From assembly GCA_015179045.1 (NCBI GenBank), contig WHUZ01000113.1, forward strand, positions 1-64,000: 64,000 nt of DNA, given 5' to 3'. The position numbers were made by a program, and so were the translations under genes. The notes under the pieces are model-generated. The model was not told the DNA's origin. It ran no database searches and saw only the letters and a program-made list of their open reading frames with translations. The stretch is from Kalaharituber pfeilii (Eukaryota > Ascomycota > Pezizomycetes > Pezizales > Pezizaceae). Shown here piece after piece: positions 54,299-64,000 of the stretch (position 1 is the first letter of the stretch; each line of letters starts with the position of its first letter).

Positions 54299-56387
54299 GA
54301 TGAATGTTTGGACAAAATGGGTACTTGTCGGAATACGCTTCACAGCAGTCACTTGCATGTCCGTGGTTGGCTGCAGATCTGCCTCATATGTGGATCCATC
54401 ATTAGCCATTCTACCCTGCGACATCCACCTCATCCACCCGCGCTCATGATAGCAGCAGTTCTTGGGACTGTATCTGTAACTCCTCCTACGTCCCTGCCTA
54501 CCATCATCACAATATTCCGCTGTCCCCAGCTCGGCTAATTTAATGAGTTTTGATGTGAGTGCAGAGCTTCACTGGAGTTGCCTGGTCCTGTATCCAGTTC
54601 GTCTGGTTCGTGTATGCCCTAAGAAACTATAATAGCCGCACGTCCCATATCGACAGGCGCTATGCCATGTATCTCTTCATGTGGGTATTCATGGACTTGA
54701 TGCTCACTGTGAGCTTCGCAATGGCGGCCACAGTGCAGGCAGAGTATCTCCCTAGGTCACTCGGCAGGTGTCAGAACCTCGAGCAGCCGAAACCAGATAG
54801 TGGGGATGGAAAGAGCTATTTAGATTTGTTAGCAGAACTGCAATTCACTCAGAGGGCATGTGTGAGGACTTTGTAATTCTATGGAAGTTGGAGATTGTGA
54901 TGGTGTAGGTTGACCTTGGTGGTGTGCTTGTTTGGGCATGGTGAATAACGTTAGCTGACACTGTGGTGGTAACCACAATACCGATGGAAAGAATAAGGCT
55001 AGATGCGGGCCGGAACACCGCTCATCGGTAGGAGCATATGATGATGCGTATATATGCTAAGGAAGCGAGCTCTTATTTAGCAAGCGATATGTAGATGTAT
55101 AGGCTCAGTTGGAAGGTGAAGGTGGTCTTTTACATTGATATAGATAGGACTGTATGGGCACACAGGCAAGCAGGGACAGACATGGATACGCAGGTATAGA
55201 TCAGACAGACCAAAAATCGCAGACAAGACCACAGGCCACACATGATCCTTTCCTTGACATTTGACTAATGAGACCGCCCTTGAGACTTCGTTCCGCCAGC
55301 TCTAGACACCGGTACCCTGTGCAAGACAGTGGATGCTGTTGAGCCTTCATTACAACGTATATAGTGTACTTTCTGGCATCGCTTGCCTCATTGCCTCACG
55401 CTGTTTTGTGGATTATATTGGCAAAGCGGGTGTCTCTTATCTACGTTACTGGACGGGTGCCTCACAGCGCCTCATCGCACGGCATAGCCACGCAAGTTGT
55501 GCGGTCGAAGCCAAAGATGCTCAGATGAGGCTTGCAAAGGACGCGCGTATGGGTACGCAGACAGTGGCAGATGCTGAGATTGGGCTACAAAGGTACGGTA
55601 AGAAGGCAGTCATGGTATCAGGTGCAGAAGTGTATCTATCAAGAATACTGGGAAGTTATGGAATGGCGATGGCCTTGGTGGAAGCTTGTCATCATGCAGA
55701 TTTCAGGAGTTTGATGAGGGTCTCGCAGGCTGTAAGTAAGGGCAGCAGCAATGGGAGCAGAGGTGGTGAGGAAGAGGACCTGCAGTTCGGGGAGTAAGGC
55801 GGTGTGTTGGAGCTGTGGGGGACATATTTGTGCAGTAGGTGGCCTGTTTGACCATATCCCTGCGCTAGCTACAGTCTCATTACTCAACTCGAAAAACTAT
55901 TCAGACAGAGGGAACTATAGCACCAGAATGTCTTGTGCTAACATGTTTTATGAAAGGACTATACCATCTCACGGATCCTAGACCATGATGTTTCCTTCCA
56001 CTTCAACTGCAAACCCACTGTGCGGGCTGCTATCGGCTCAAGACTTGCTACCAACTTGAGCTACACAACTGCAACGTTGACAACCACTGGTGGTGGGTCT
56101 CCACGGCCAGGTTGTGCTGCTGCGACAAGCAGCGACTGGGTACAGAGAATACTTACGAAGTGAGCCTGTGTGGGCTATGTGAGCTAGAGCATGATCAGAT
56201 GGCGTTGGTCGAGCAGCGGCAGAAAAAGGGGCTGGCCATTGATGCAGATTCCGAAGGGGCACAGAACGTGGTGGCGGGGGGTGGATGGAGGTGTTTAGAG
56301 TGCGTGAAGTGTATGAAGAGGGAGGATGCGGAAAGGGTATGGTGGATATGTGGTCGTTGCGGCAGGGAGTGCGGGGCGCGCAGATAA
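54299..56387 (+). pseudogene. Four-helix/LIM-like gene, copy 3 (broken)
   Basis: Exon 1 starts MNVWTKWVLVGIRF at 54299 but lacks one base near 54395 relative to copy 2, so the conserved LRHPPHPPALMIAAVLG lies in another frame. Exon 2 keeps MDLMLTVSFAMAATVQAEYL. Intron 2 (donor GTAGGT at about 54906) is about 460 nt. Exon 3 (from about 55366, VLSGIACLIASRC) is open to RSLMRVSQAV, then small deletions shift the frame. Exon 4 (after GCAGTAGGT at about 55830 and an acceptor near 55960) has lost one base within the LIM-like CSGC motif, though its later part (LCGLCELEHDQ, WWICGRCGRECG) is open to 56387. At least three frame changes indicate a pseudogene. Confidence 0.85.
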
Positions 56388-56568
56388 ATTTAGCCCCGGC
56401 TGGGTGAATTTGGCAAGCCAACTCTGCCCTTTTTTTTTTTTTTTTTTTTATATCATTACTCGCTTGCCGCCTGTCAGGCTATGGCGAGGTATTGGGATAA
56501 GTACATGGATGAGATATAGAGGTGTAGGGAAAAGGAAAAGGAAATAAGAAATATGACTAAGATAAAAG

Positions 56569-59500
56569 CTACCGCTGCATCCTCCCTCCGTCCTCCCCCA
56601 ACATCTCCATCAGACTCTGGAGTTGATCTCCCTCTCCTTCTCTTGGTTTTGGGGGCTGCCGGATAGCTGCCATACCCCCAGGCCATCTCTTCTTCCATAC
56701 CCTGCACTCGTCCAGTAGGTGTGTGGTCGTCTCCTCCGCCTCCCCACACCACCTACAGTCCGGGTCTGGTGCCTCATGTATGTGATGCCTCCATGCCCGC
56801 AGGCCTTTCGCCCCTAAAAGTCCCGCTAACCTTGTCGTTTTGGTTCCTAGTCTCTCCAGTGGTCGATATGTCAAGCCCAATCTGTTCCTTTCTCGTGCTC
56901 TCTCCCTCCTTGCTTCCTGTCTCATTCCTGCTTCTGTCACGATCTCTGGTGCTCGCTGCAGGGCGGTTCCCACTCTCGCCGCCATGTCTGCCGCCTCGTT
57001 GCCCGGTATACCCTTGTGGCTTTTCACCCACATCACTGCCATGTCTCGGTCCCCTCTGTCCAGTCTTCTCTGCCACGCGTCTCTAAGGCGCCTCGATGCT
57101 CCATCGGGCGTAGGTAGGCCCCCTGCTATAGCAGCCATCCTGGAGATCGCGAATTTGGAGTCCGTAAGTATAAGCAGTTCGCCTTCTACTCTGTCTGCAG
57201 CTTCGCTAATTGCGTATAGTTCCGCGTCGTTGACCGTCGACTGTGACCCGAGGAATATTGAGACCGTCCCGCCCCCTGTCGCTACTCCCGCCCCCGCTTT
57301 CTCTTCAATCAGGCTGCCGTCAGTATATGTCGGGGACCAGCCTTCATCCACGATGTCGTCTATATGTCTCATCCACTCTGCCGTCTCCGCGTCTCTGGGC
57401 AGGGTCGGTAGAATTGCTACCGGCATCCCCGGATTATGATCCAGCGATCCTCTCAAGTACACTTGCTCCGGGTCCCTCTGCCGTAACCCTTCTCCTTCGA
57501 ACCTGAGCGACCTGGCCTCTACTCGTGTCACCTCGGCTCTCACGAATGAATTTACCGACTCCAGGTTCGCCAGCCCTTCTACCACGTCCCTCCTCGTGCC
57601 ATGTGGTGCTCGTGTGATTCTACGTGCGATATTGTACTGCCATCTCTCCAGGTCTCTAAGCTTCCGTTCTCTCGGGGACCCGTGGGCGTATTCGCTCCAG
57701 GCCCATGCCCCCCAGGCGGCAATGTTCCTGGCGATGCTGGTGTATAGCTGTCTTTGTTTCGCGGGGTGTAGTTTCGTGAGTCTTGAGGCTGTCGCCCACG
57801 CTGCCTTTCCCAGTCTAAGTCTTCTCTGGTGGTGTTCGTCGTATTTCAGCTCCCAGTCAACATGAAGTCCGACTAGCCTGTATGTTGGGCCCTCATGTCC
57901 CACTATAAGGGTTTCTGCTTTCTCTGGGTCTATCTGGTACCCTTCCTCCGCCGCGTCTCTTTTTAGTGCCGTCTGGTGTTCTTTGATCTTACCCTTGAGC
58001 CGGATTATACTGGAGTCGGCGATCACGCTGTGGAAGTCGTCGACGTAGGACCTCGTGAAGTTTCTGTTGGCCGTCTTTTCTGCCACGGGGGCTATGCCCA
58101 CCAGGAACAAAACTGGGGATAGTGGGGATCCTTGCGGGGCTCCATCGGTCATCCGTCTTGTCGCCCGTTTCTGTCCGTCCCATGATAGGTTAAAGTCACA
58201 TGGCTGAAGAAAGGCGTCTACGAATGCTGCCAGGTTCGTAGTTGTGAGTCTCAGACGCTCTACCACCCTCTGCCTTCTTACGTGGTTAAAGGCCGACTTG
58301 ATGTCATCCCCAACCAGGGCAACCCACTTTCCTTCGTTGAGTCTATTATCTATCTCCTTAAGTATCTGCCTCTGCAGGTCCTCCGCACCTCTGTGTGGTC
58401 TCCCACCTAGCTGCGTTTCGTGGAATAGGGGTCCTGCCGCTGGATTAGGTCCGCTATGACCTTCTGGCCCAACTTCGCTACCGTATTTAGGAGTGTTATC
58501 GGTCTCCAACTGCTAGGTAGCTCCCTTGGTTTATCCTTCTTCCTGATCATCGCCACGTCGAAACCTCTCGCAAAGTCATATGACCCGTTTATATAGTCGA
58601 CTATCCTCTCTCTTATCGCCCAGTACAGCGTCGTGCCTCGCAATAGCTTCAGCAGACCATATTGGATTCCGTCTGGACCCGGTGCTGACCTAGATTTTGT
58701 TCTGCTCAGTGCTCTGTCTATAGCTCGTCTGGCTTCTTCCCTATCCATTGCTGCGCCTTCCGGATCCATAGGGGGCTCCAGGTTCTCCTCTGCTGTGATG
58801 AAGTGTCGTTCTACTAAGGCGTCCGCTATCTCCTCGTCCGTGCCTTGTATCCCCATAAGGTCTCTAATCCTGAAGGGGTCCTTTGCCAGGCGGAATATGT
58901 CCCAGGGGGATGTTATCCTGTCCTCTTCGAGGTAATCCTCCCAGTATTGTTTCTTCTTTTCCCTTATTATATCTCTGAGTAGTCGCCTCGCTTTAACCTT
59001 ACTCTCATAGTCAAAGCCGTTCTGCCGGCGTAGGATATACTTGGTCATCTTGCGTGCCTCCTTTACCTCCTTGTCGAACCACCTCTTTGTTCTTTTATTT
59101 ATTCGTGCCTCCTTGGAGAATCTGCTCGTGAGATCCCTCAGAATCTCATACGCATCGGCGCCTTCTGGTAGTGGGTCCCGCCCCCGTTTCTCCTTATACT
59201 CTTCCCACTTCTCCCAGTCGGTCACCTTTATTATCCTGAAGTTATCCCGGTCTGCTCCCCTCAAGTGTCCATACACCATGGCGTGATCTGACCCTGCTAC
59301 CCAAGTCAGACCGCCAGTCTCCCACTCTCCTCTCCTGGCGAATACTAAATCCAGGAGAGCTGTATGTATCGTTCCCTCAATTGTTCTTGTCCAGGTCCTG
59401 GTCCTCTTGTCTAGCTGCTGTTCCAGCCCCAAAAATCTCATCCCGTCTCTTAGAACCTGCCCTCTCGCATCTTGCTTCACTGACCAGTCCTTGTGGTGAC

Positions 59501-59710
59501 TATTACAGTCCCGATTAACAGGTCGGTCATGCCGATTCTATCCAGTTCCATTGTTACGTCTGTTTCTTTGTTCCAGTAAACCCCTGTCACCTTCCGTCCG
59601 CCCGCCTGTACCGTGGAATGTCTCTCCCCTCCTTCCACTCTCACCTCTCCCACCCATTCCCTTCTGACGTATGTCGCTATGCGTTGAGGAGGGATTTGGG
59701 GAAGGTGCAA
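56569..59710 (-). pseudogene. LINE ORF2: endonuclease (partial), reverse transcriptase, RNase H
   Basis: Read from 59710: an endonuclease part with a frame change near 59505, then SDHAMVYGHLRG. The reverse transcriptase follows (SAPGPDGIQYGLLKLL, SSWRPITLLNTVAKLGQKVI), with a second frame change near 58430 between the DPYSTKRS and QLGGRPHRG segments. Motifs DIKSAFNHV, GAPQGSPLSPVLFL and catalytic YVDDF come next, then RNase H (YTDGSL, NDAELYAI, ILTDSK, NEAADMAA) and a C-x2-C-x8-H-x4-C knuckle (CRWCGEAEETTTHLLDEC). It stops at 56569. It belongs with Tad/I-type fungal LINEs. The frame changes make it inactive as sequenced. Confidence 0.9.
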
Positions 59711-60122
59711 CGGTGGCTGGGAGAGGACAACAAGGACCTGAGGAAGATTGTTGGGGTTCGCTGGTTGAGACGGAAGGACTTACTGGTTGGGGAAGGAAAG
59801 AAGACGAGTTCGGTGGTAGTTTTTCTGGAGGACCAGCAGGACGTCGACAGGGTCAGGCTCGGAGGAAGATGGTTGAGGGCGTGCCGGTATGATGCCGAAA
59901 GGGGAAAGGGGTGAGGTAGACTGCTGGCCGCTTTCCCTCCCGCAAGACAAATGGAAACAGCGGGAAATACATGTAATTAGGACAGGGTTGAGGCTTGGGG
60001 TATTTAGGCGGGAAGCTTCTGTCGTGGTTATTAACTTTTCTCTTATTTATATAGCACAGTATCGCCATAGCCCTTAGGGCGGCATGCGATTAATGATATA
60101 AAAAAAAAAAAATAAAAAAAAA
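59681..60122 (+). mobile_element. Half-LINE: ORF1 end joined to family-B tail (442 nt)
   Basis: It encodes the ORF1 C-terminal segment (VQRWLGEDNKDLRKIVG, KKTSSVVVFLEDQQDVDRVR, LGGRWLRACRYDAERGKG, stop at 59912), then about 150 nt and TATCGCCATAGCCCTTAGGG to GCGATTAATGATAT-poly(A). GTATGTCGCTAT is duplicated exactly (59669-59680 and 60123-60134). It is inserted into the LINE at 56430-60150. Confidence 0.9.
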
Positions 60123-60160
60123 GTATGTCGCTATACCCCCCAATTTTGTAAACTCTGCCC

Positions 60161-61523
60161 AGATACAATGATAATTGGGCCATCACGTGTGCTTAGAGTC
60201 CGCACGTAGAAACAGTAATACTAATTTTTTAACATTCACCTCCAACTCTGTGATTGATTCAGTAGAAGCAGGCTGATCAAATCCATATTCTCCCTCTAGT
60301 GCATTTCATATGCCAACTACTGTAACGGCGGAAAAAAAGGAAAAAGGTAAACCAGCAAAACAAAAAAAAAAGTAGAATTAAGTCAAATAGAAAAGAAAGT
60401 GAAACGAAAAGATCCTCGTTACTCTAGCGCTCCTCCCAACTACGTATTGGAACTGGCCATTGATTCTGGAGTTCAAAGAAGCAGACTATCGCTGCCCGCT
60501 CATTAATGGTCAAGGCATTATTCCTGTATTTGATGTAGCCACTGTTTCCGTGGGCAAATGTTGTTACTCCAGGGTAGAGGTGTGCTCCTTGGGCCCTGAT
60601 CTCCCTTTGGATCAGGTTACATTCCTTACCCCCCCCTCCCCCCCCCGCAGCACCTCTCCAAAGTCCCAGGTGTGGGACAAAGCAATTAGCCTGTCATTAC
60701 TTCATCCCTTTATTTGAAGCTGTGTCACTGAAAAACTGTGTTCATGTAGAATAGTGAGCCAGTGTACCATTTATCACGTATATAGAGACATTTTTAATTC
60801 CCAAGGCCCCACGTAGGTTGAAATTCCCCTTGAGCCACAAGTTCACTTCGAGAAGCTTGCTAGCTTGTGTCCTCATGAGGAAATAGTCAGTTCATGCAAC
60901 CACTGTGAAGCCTGAAATCGTATACCTTTAAGTCAGCGATAGTGGTTATATAGTTCTCAATTTTCAGATTGAGATTTTTATGCTCAGACTAAGATTGTAT
61001 TTTCTCTCTTTTGTCCATTTGTAAAAGTTCGAGTAACCGCTTTCCTTCTTCTTGTAGAAATGCATTTTGCCATACTGCATTGTCTCGCTGGAGGGTTGAA
61101 TTGCGAATTCTGAAGATAATTGCACGAGCGGGTAAGTTAGTCTTTTCCCTCCTTAGAGTGAGGTTGGTGAAATCTTGGCATGTAAAACTCTCGAGGCTCC
61201 TCATGCAAAGTATACTTATTTCAATCCGTAATTTCTCAACACCACCTTCATATTTTTTCAATTCGGACAATGAAGGATAGTAGAGCAGACAAAATAGTGC
61301 ATAATTATGATCTTTAATTTCTAATCAGATGTGGTTAGGTAATGAAATAATACTTCAAGTTCGAGTCTGTAATTTTGGTTGCCAGGGGTCCCTTCTTGAC
61401 CAACAGCTTCTGATCCACTGCTGCAGCACGCCACACGGTTGAGAGGCAGGTTACTCTTAGTTAGGATGTAGTTTGACTCGCGTAGATCCTTAGTCATCAG
61501 CCACAATTCTAATGTGATTTTAT
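60161..61523. other. No gene recognised
   Basis: Around 60310-60460 a Lys-rich start (MPTTVTAEKKEKGKPAK) and RYSSAPPNYVLELAI lie in shifting frames and could be a decayed transposon or LINE remnant. The frames at 60460-60717 and 61011-61280 have no recognisable domain. Confidence 0.35.
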
Positions 61524-61609
61524 AACGTGACCCAGGGTATATGGGTCCCTGCCATAGGCTGGTAGCCTGTATGATATGTGGGATTACGTGACCCGAAAAA
61601 AAAAAAAAA
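61524..61609 (+). mobile_element. Family-A retroposon
   Basis: GTCCCTGCCATAGGCTGGTA to GGGATTACGTGACCCG plus about 14 A, preceded by about 20 nt of extra sequence. GTGATTTTAT and GTGATCCTAT flank it approximately, so the duplication is tentative. Confidence 0.7.
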
Positions 61610-61633
61610 GTGATCCTATGAAGAGATTCGTCA

Positions 61634-61688
61634 CGCTTTTTTTGGTATCACGTCACCCCGCTTGCAGCTATCTGCCATGGCAGGGCAA
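61634..61688 (-). mobile_element. Micro-retroposon, family A (55 nt)
   Basis: A short T run, then TATCACGTCACCCCGCTTGC and TATCTGCCATGGCAGGG. ATTCGTCA is duplicated (61626-61633 and 61689-61696). Confidence 0.82.
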
Positions 61689-61696
61689 ATTCGTCA

Positions 61697-62132
61697 TCAT
61701 CATATGGTTCTGTATGCAATCGGTGAAGGAATGAAGCAATACGCTAGGGTCCATAGTCAATAGCAGTAGTAATTGCTCATGGTGTAGAGTGGTTTATGTA
61801 ACAACTTGTCGTACCAATAGGGATTGTCATTGTTTTTAACTGGAAATCTTTACCGAATATATTTAAGCACTTTTAGTGTGCCTGCCCACTCATTAACCGT
61901 GGGTTTACTACATATGATAGGAAGTCGCCTGATCAGGTGAATTCGTCTGCTTAGTTCTACTCTAATACCGACAGTTCTATAAATTATTCTATGCATAAAC
62001 TGAAACCTAGGAAGGCTACATACTTAACCTCCATACCCATCCACTTACACCTTGTCAGAAGGTTGGTAACCATGCTTGGCAGCTACTTGAATGCTCAACA
62101 ACTACTCCTGCTATTACAGTACAAGACAGATA
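61697..62132. other. No gene; relic of the gene-family upstream block
   Basis: GTTTATGTAACAACTTGTCG near 61790 resembles the upstream block of the other copies, so it may be distal upstream sequence of copy 4. Nothing else is seen. Confidence 0.35.
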
Positions 62133-62658
62133 CCAGTAGTAAAATAAATATTTGGACAGGGGCTCGCGCATATTATGCGCTATGCAGTACTTGGCAGGGG
62201 ACTAGTCCAAAATTTCATGGCAGAAGTGTCCGAAGTTTAATACATAAAGGGTATTCGGACAGCTGACATAATGAATTTGGGTCTCTTCCATTCAATATCT
62301 AGTACCTAAGTATGTCCTGCCATGGCGAATAGCGGTAAGTGGGGTTTGCTATCAAAAAAAAAAAAAAAAGTACCTAAGTATCAGAGTATCAGAAAGTACT
62401 AATATTCTAATAGATTTGGAGATTCTGTTCTGAAGGCCATTTCGGAGTTGCTTCAGAGGCTGTTGACATACTATTTCAGAGGCTGGCTATTCGAGAGGCT
62501 GCTCTAGAGGCTGCACGAGAGGCATTGTTTTAATAGTTATCCTATATTACGCAACCACAAAGCCGCCTCGCAAATAGCCAGCCTCTAAAATAGCATGCAG
62601 AACATAGCGCATAATATGCAGGAGCCTCCTGTCCGAATACTTATTTTACTAGCTAGTA
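62133..62658. mobile_element. 0.53-kb CTAGC-family TIR element
   Basis: AGTAAAATAAATATTTGGACAGG at the left and CCTGTCCGAATACTTATTTTACT at the right are inverted, with inner GCATATTATGCGCTATG. The centre has degenerate GAGGCTG units like the 49971 element. A family-A micro-retroposon (62314-62368) is inserted inside. Confidence 0.75.
62314..62368 (+). mobile_element. Micro-retroposon, family A (55 nt)
   Basis: GTCCTGCCATGGCGAATAGC to GTGGGGTTTGCTATC plus about 16 A. AGTACCTAAGTAT is duplicated exactly (62301-62313 and 62369-62381). The total insert is 55 nt. Confidence 0.92.
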
Positions 62659-63256
62659 CCACTCCACAATGAAAACTTCAATAAATATTAAGAAATCCAA
62701 ATAAAGACAATCAAGGCTAGTAATTGAGAGAAAGATACTATCAAATGCGATATATTGTTGAGTAATAACATTTATTATATTGGGTATCTCTTCGACCGGT
62801 TGAAACCCCTCTTTCCTGCATTAGTGTATCTTGGCGATGATGGACCATTTCTGAGAGAATATCTTTCCCACTCTTTAGATTATTTATAACGAGGGACAGG
62901 ATTATCGCAAGCAACTAATCCCTTGTATTGGTGGAGCTAGATTATTTCAATCTTGAAAATACCTTCTGTATTAATTTCGCATAAGAAAATGAAATCCAAG
63001 GTAAAAAGGAGCTGACTAAACAGAAGAGGATAGGAAATGGAATTTGAACACTGCCACTCCAACTGAGAACGTGGGGTCCACAATTCGGTGCTAATTTCGT
63101 TAGCGATAGTAGACATTTCAGTTAGTCGGTGAAAATCCTTACCGAACACGGTCAAACGTTGATGAGAACAAGGATGCGGGGGAGGCTGTGTCATGATCGC
63201 CTAGAACTCAGGTGCATTAGATTCTACATTCATGAGCAGTGCCGCGTGCAATAGCC
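62659..63256. other. No gene recognised
   Basis: Nothing supportable is seen. Confidence 0.4.
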
Positions 63257-63264
63257 GCTGAAGG

Positions 63265-63333
63265 TTTCCCTGCATAATAGGCTGGCAGCCAGTACGCGAG
63301 GGTCACGTGAGCCAAAAAAAAAAAAAAAAAAAA
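63265..63333 (+). mobile_element. Micro-retroposon, family A (69 nt)
   Basis: TTTCCCTGCATAATAGGCTG to GAGGGTCACGTGAGCC plus about 20 A. GCTGAAGG is duplicated (63257-63264 and 63334-63341). The inner stem is GGCTGGCAGCC, another variant of the family-A hairpin. Confidence 0.85.
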
Positions 63334-63521
63334 GCTGAAGGAGAGAGAGAAGCCTGTGGTACGGAGACTGCGGTAAGCTCCGCCCTCGCTTCCAAGGAAC
63401 GGGTTGACCGAAACCACGCCATCTTAGTCTCCAGACTGTCGAAGCCTTGTTCAATCGCCGTTCTCCTCCTTCGCCAAAATAACAATTATTTAGGACAGTC
63501 AAATTCAATCGGAAGCCGAAA

Positions 63522-64000
63522 ATGGGCTTTTGGACAGGTATGTTTAGCATGATGCGCATACTGGCATGCGTTTTCATGTTCACGGTCGGCGGCATCTCTG
63601 CTTCACATGCGAAATCCATCAGGGCGTTACGTCACCCACCCGAGCTCATGAGAGCAGCAGTTCTCGGAGCCGTATTTGTAGCTACCCTGCTTCCTTTTCT
63701 GCATCGTTGCATAGTGCTTTACCACAGGTGGATTTAACTAGGTGACGTGACCGCAGGGCTGCATCGGAGGTTTCTGGTCCTTGGTCGACTTGATAAAATG
63801 CCGGAACAATGGCCTACGTGTACGCCCCTATTTTCATGAGCGCGATGCCCGACCTGACATGCACCATGTCACTTATGTCTTCATCTGGGTATCCATGGAC
63901 TTGATGCTCACTGTGGGCTTCGCACTTGCGGCAGTGGAGCAATCAAAGTATCTCCCTAGGCCACTCGGCGAGTGCCAGAATCTTGCGCAGCTGAAACCCG
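63522..64000 (+). CDS. Four-helix/LIM-like membrane protein, copy 4 (partial, open to window edge)
   Basis: Exon 1 (63522-63677, MGFWTGMFSMMRILACVFMF) and exon 2 (from 63757, GCIGGFWSLVDLIKCRNN) are separated by a 79-nt intron with a GTAGCT donor and CAG acceptor at the same positions as the other copies. Both exons are open and in frame, with conserved LRHPPELMRAAVLGAVF and MDLMLTVGFALAAVEQSKYL. The second and third hydrophobic segments are present; the fourth and the zinc-binding region lie beyond the window. The upstream block ends ACAGTCAAATTCAATCGG just before the ATG. No defect is visible so far, so it could be functional. Confidence 0.75.

Larger units (their letters stand above)
56430..60150 (-). 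mobile_element. Tad1-like LINE, longest copy
   Basis: The 3' end is oligo(A) after CCTCGCCATAGCCTGACAGG to GAGTAATGATATA (minus strand). AACTCTGCCC is duplicated exactly (56420-56429 and 60151-60160), fixing both ends. It is 5'-truncated within the endonuclease domain. A half-LINE (59681-60122) has inserted near its 5' end, so that insertion is younger. Net length is about 3.27 kb. Confidence 0.9.

Noticed and set aside
36424..63333. Long A/T homopolymers as ordinary microsatellites
   Set aside because: Most are preceded by a family-A or family-B body and flanked by exact direct repeats, so they are retroposon tails.

Overview
The window looks like a repeat-rich stretch of a filamentous ascomycete (Pezizomycotina-type) nuclear genome. 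The evidence is a Zn2Cys6 fungal transcription factor with a 45-nt intron, several genes with short GT-AG introns, an intron-bearing tRNA-Trp, a Fot1/pogo-type transposon and Tad1-like LINEs with RNase H. This taxonomic placement is inference from gene content; no species is claimed.

Layout. 1-5.8 kb: gene-poor, with a miniature palindromic element and a tiny poly(A) retroposon. 5.8-8.8 kb: Zn2Cys6 transcription factor. 8.8-20.2 kb: no recognisable host genes; MITEs, foldback repeats, LINE 3' fragments and very short poly(A)-tailed insertions. 21.9-27.0 kb: one long unrecognised gene, or three adjacent frames of one, broken by two in-frame TAG codons and two frame changes. 28-30.7 kb: tRNA-Trp between two TIR elements, then more TIR elements. 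30.8-34.4 kb: a Fot1/pogo transposon split by a 0.86-kb MITE. 36.4-64 kb: four same-strand copies, roughly 8-9.5 kb apart, of a gene for a four-helix membrane protein with a C-terminal cysteine-rich, LIM-like domain. Copy 1 is intact, copies 2 and 3 are broken, and copy 4 is open to the window edge. The spaces between copies, and some introns, are filled with LINE pieces and MITEs.

The most unusual signal is a pair of families of extremely short retroposons. Each copy is a body of about 40-50 nt that can be drawn as a hairpin, followed by poly(A) and flanked by 8-15 bp target-site duplications. Family B (CGCCATAGCCC...GGGCGG...GCGA, then TAATGATAT-poly(A)) is the exact 3' terminus of the Tad1-like LINEs present here. 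Family A (CCCTGCCAT...GCGGGGTTACGTGA-poly(A)) has the same overall plan and ends a different LINE fragment at 18.06-18.62 kb. The 5' junctions cluster at the base of the hairpin. One insertion is reduced to almost pure poly(A) with a 14-bp duplication. A separate 'half-LINE' class joins the end of LINE ORF1 directly to the family-B tail. Target-site duplications allow many nested events to be read from sequence alone.
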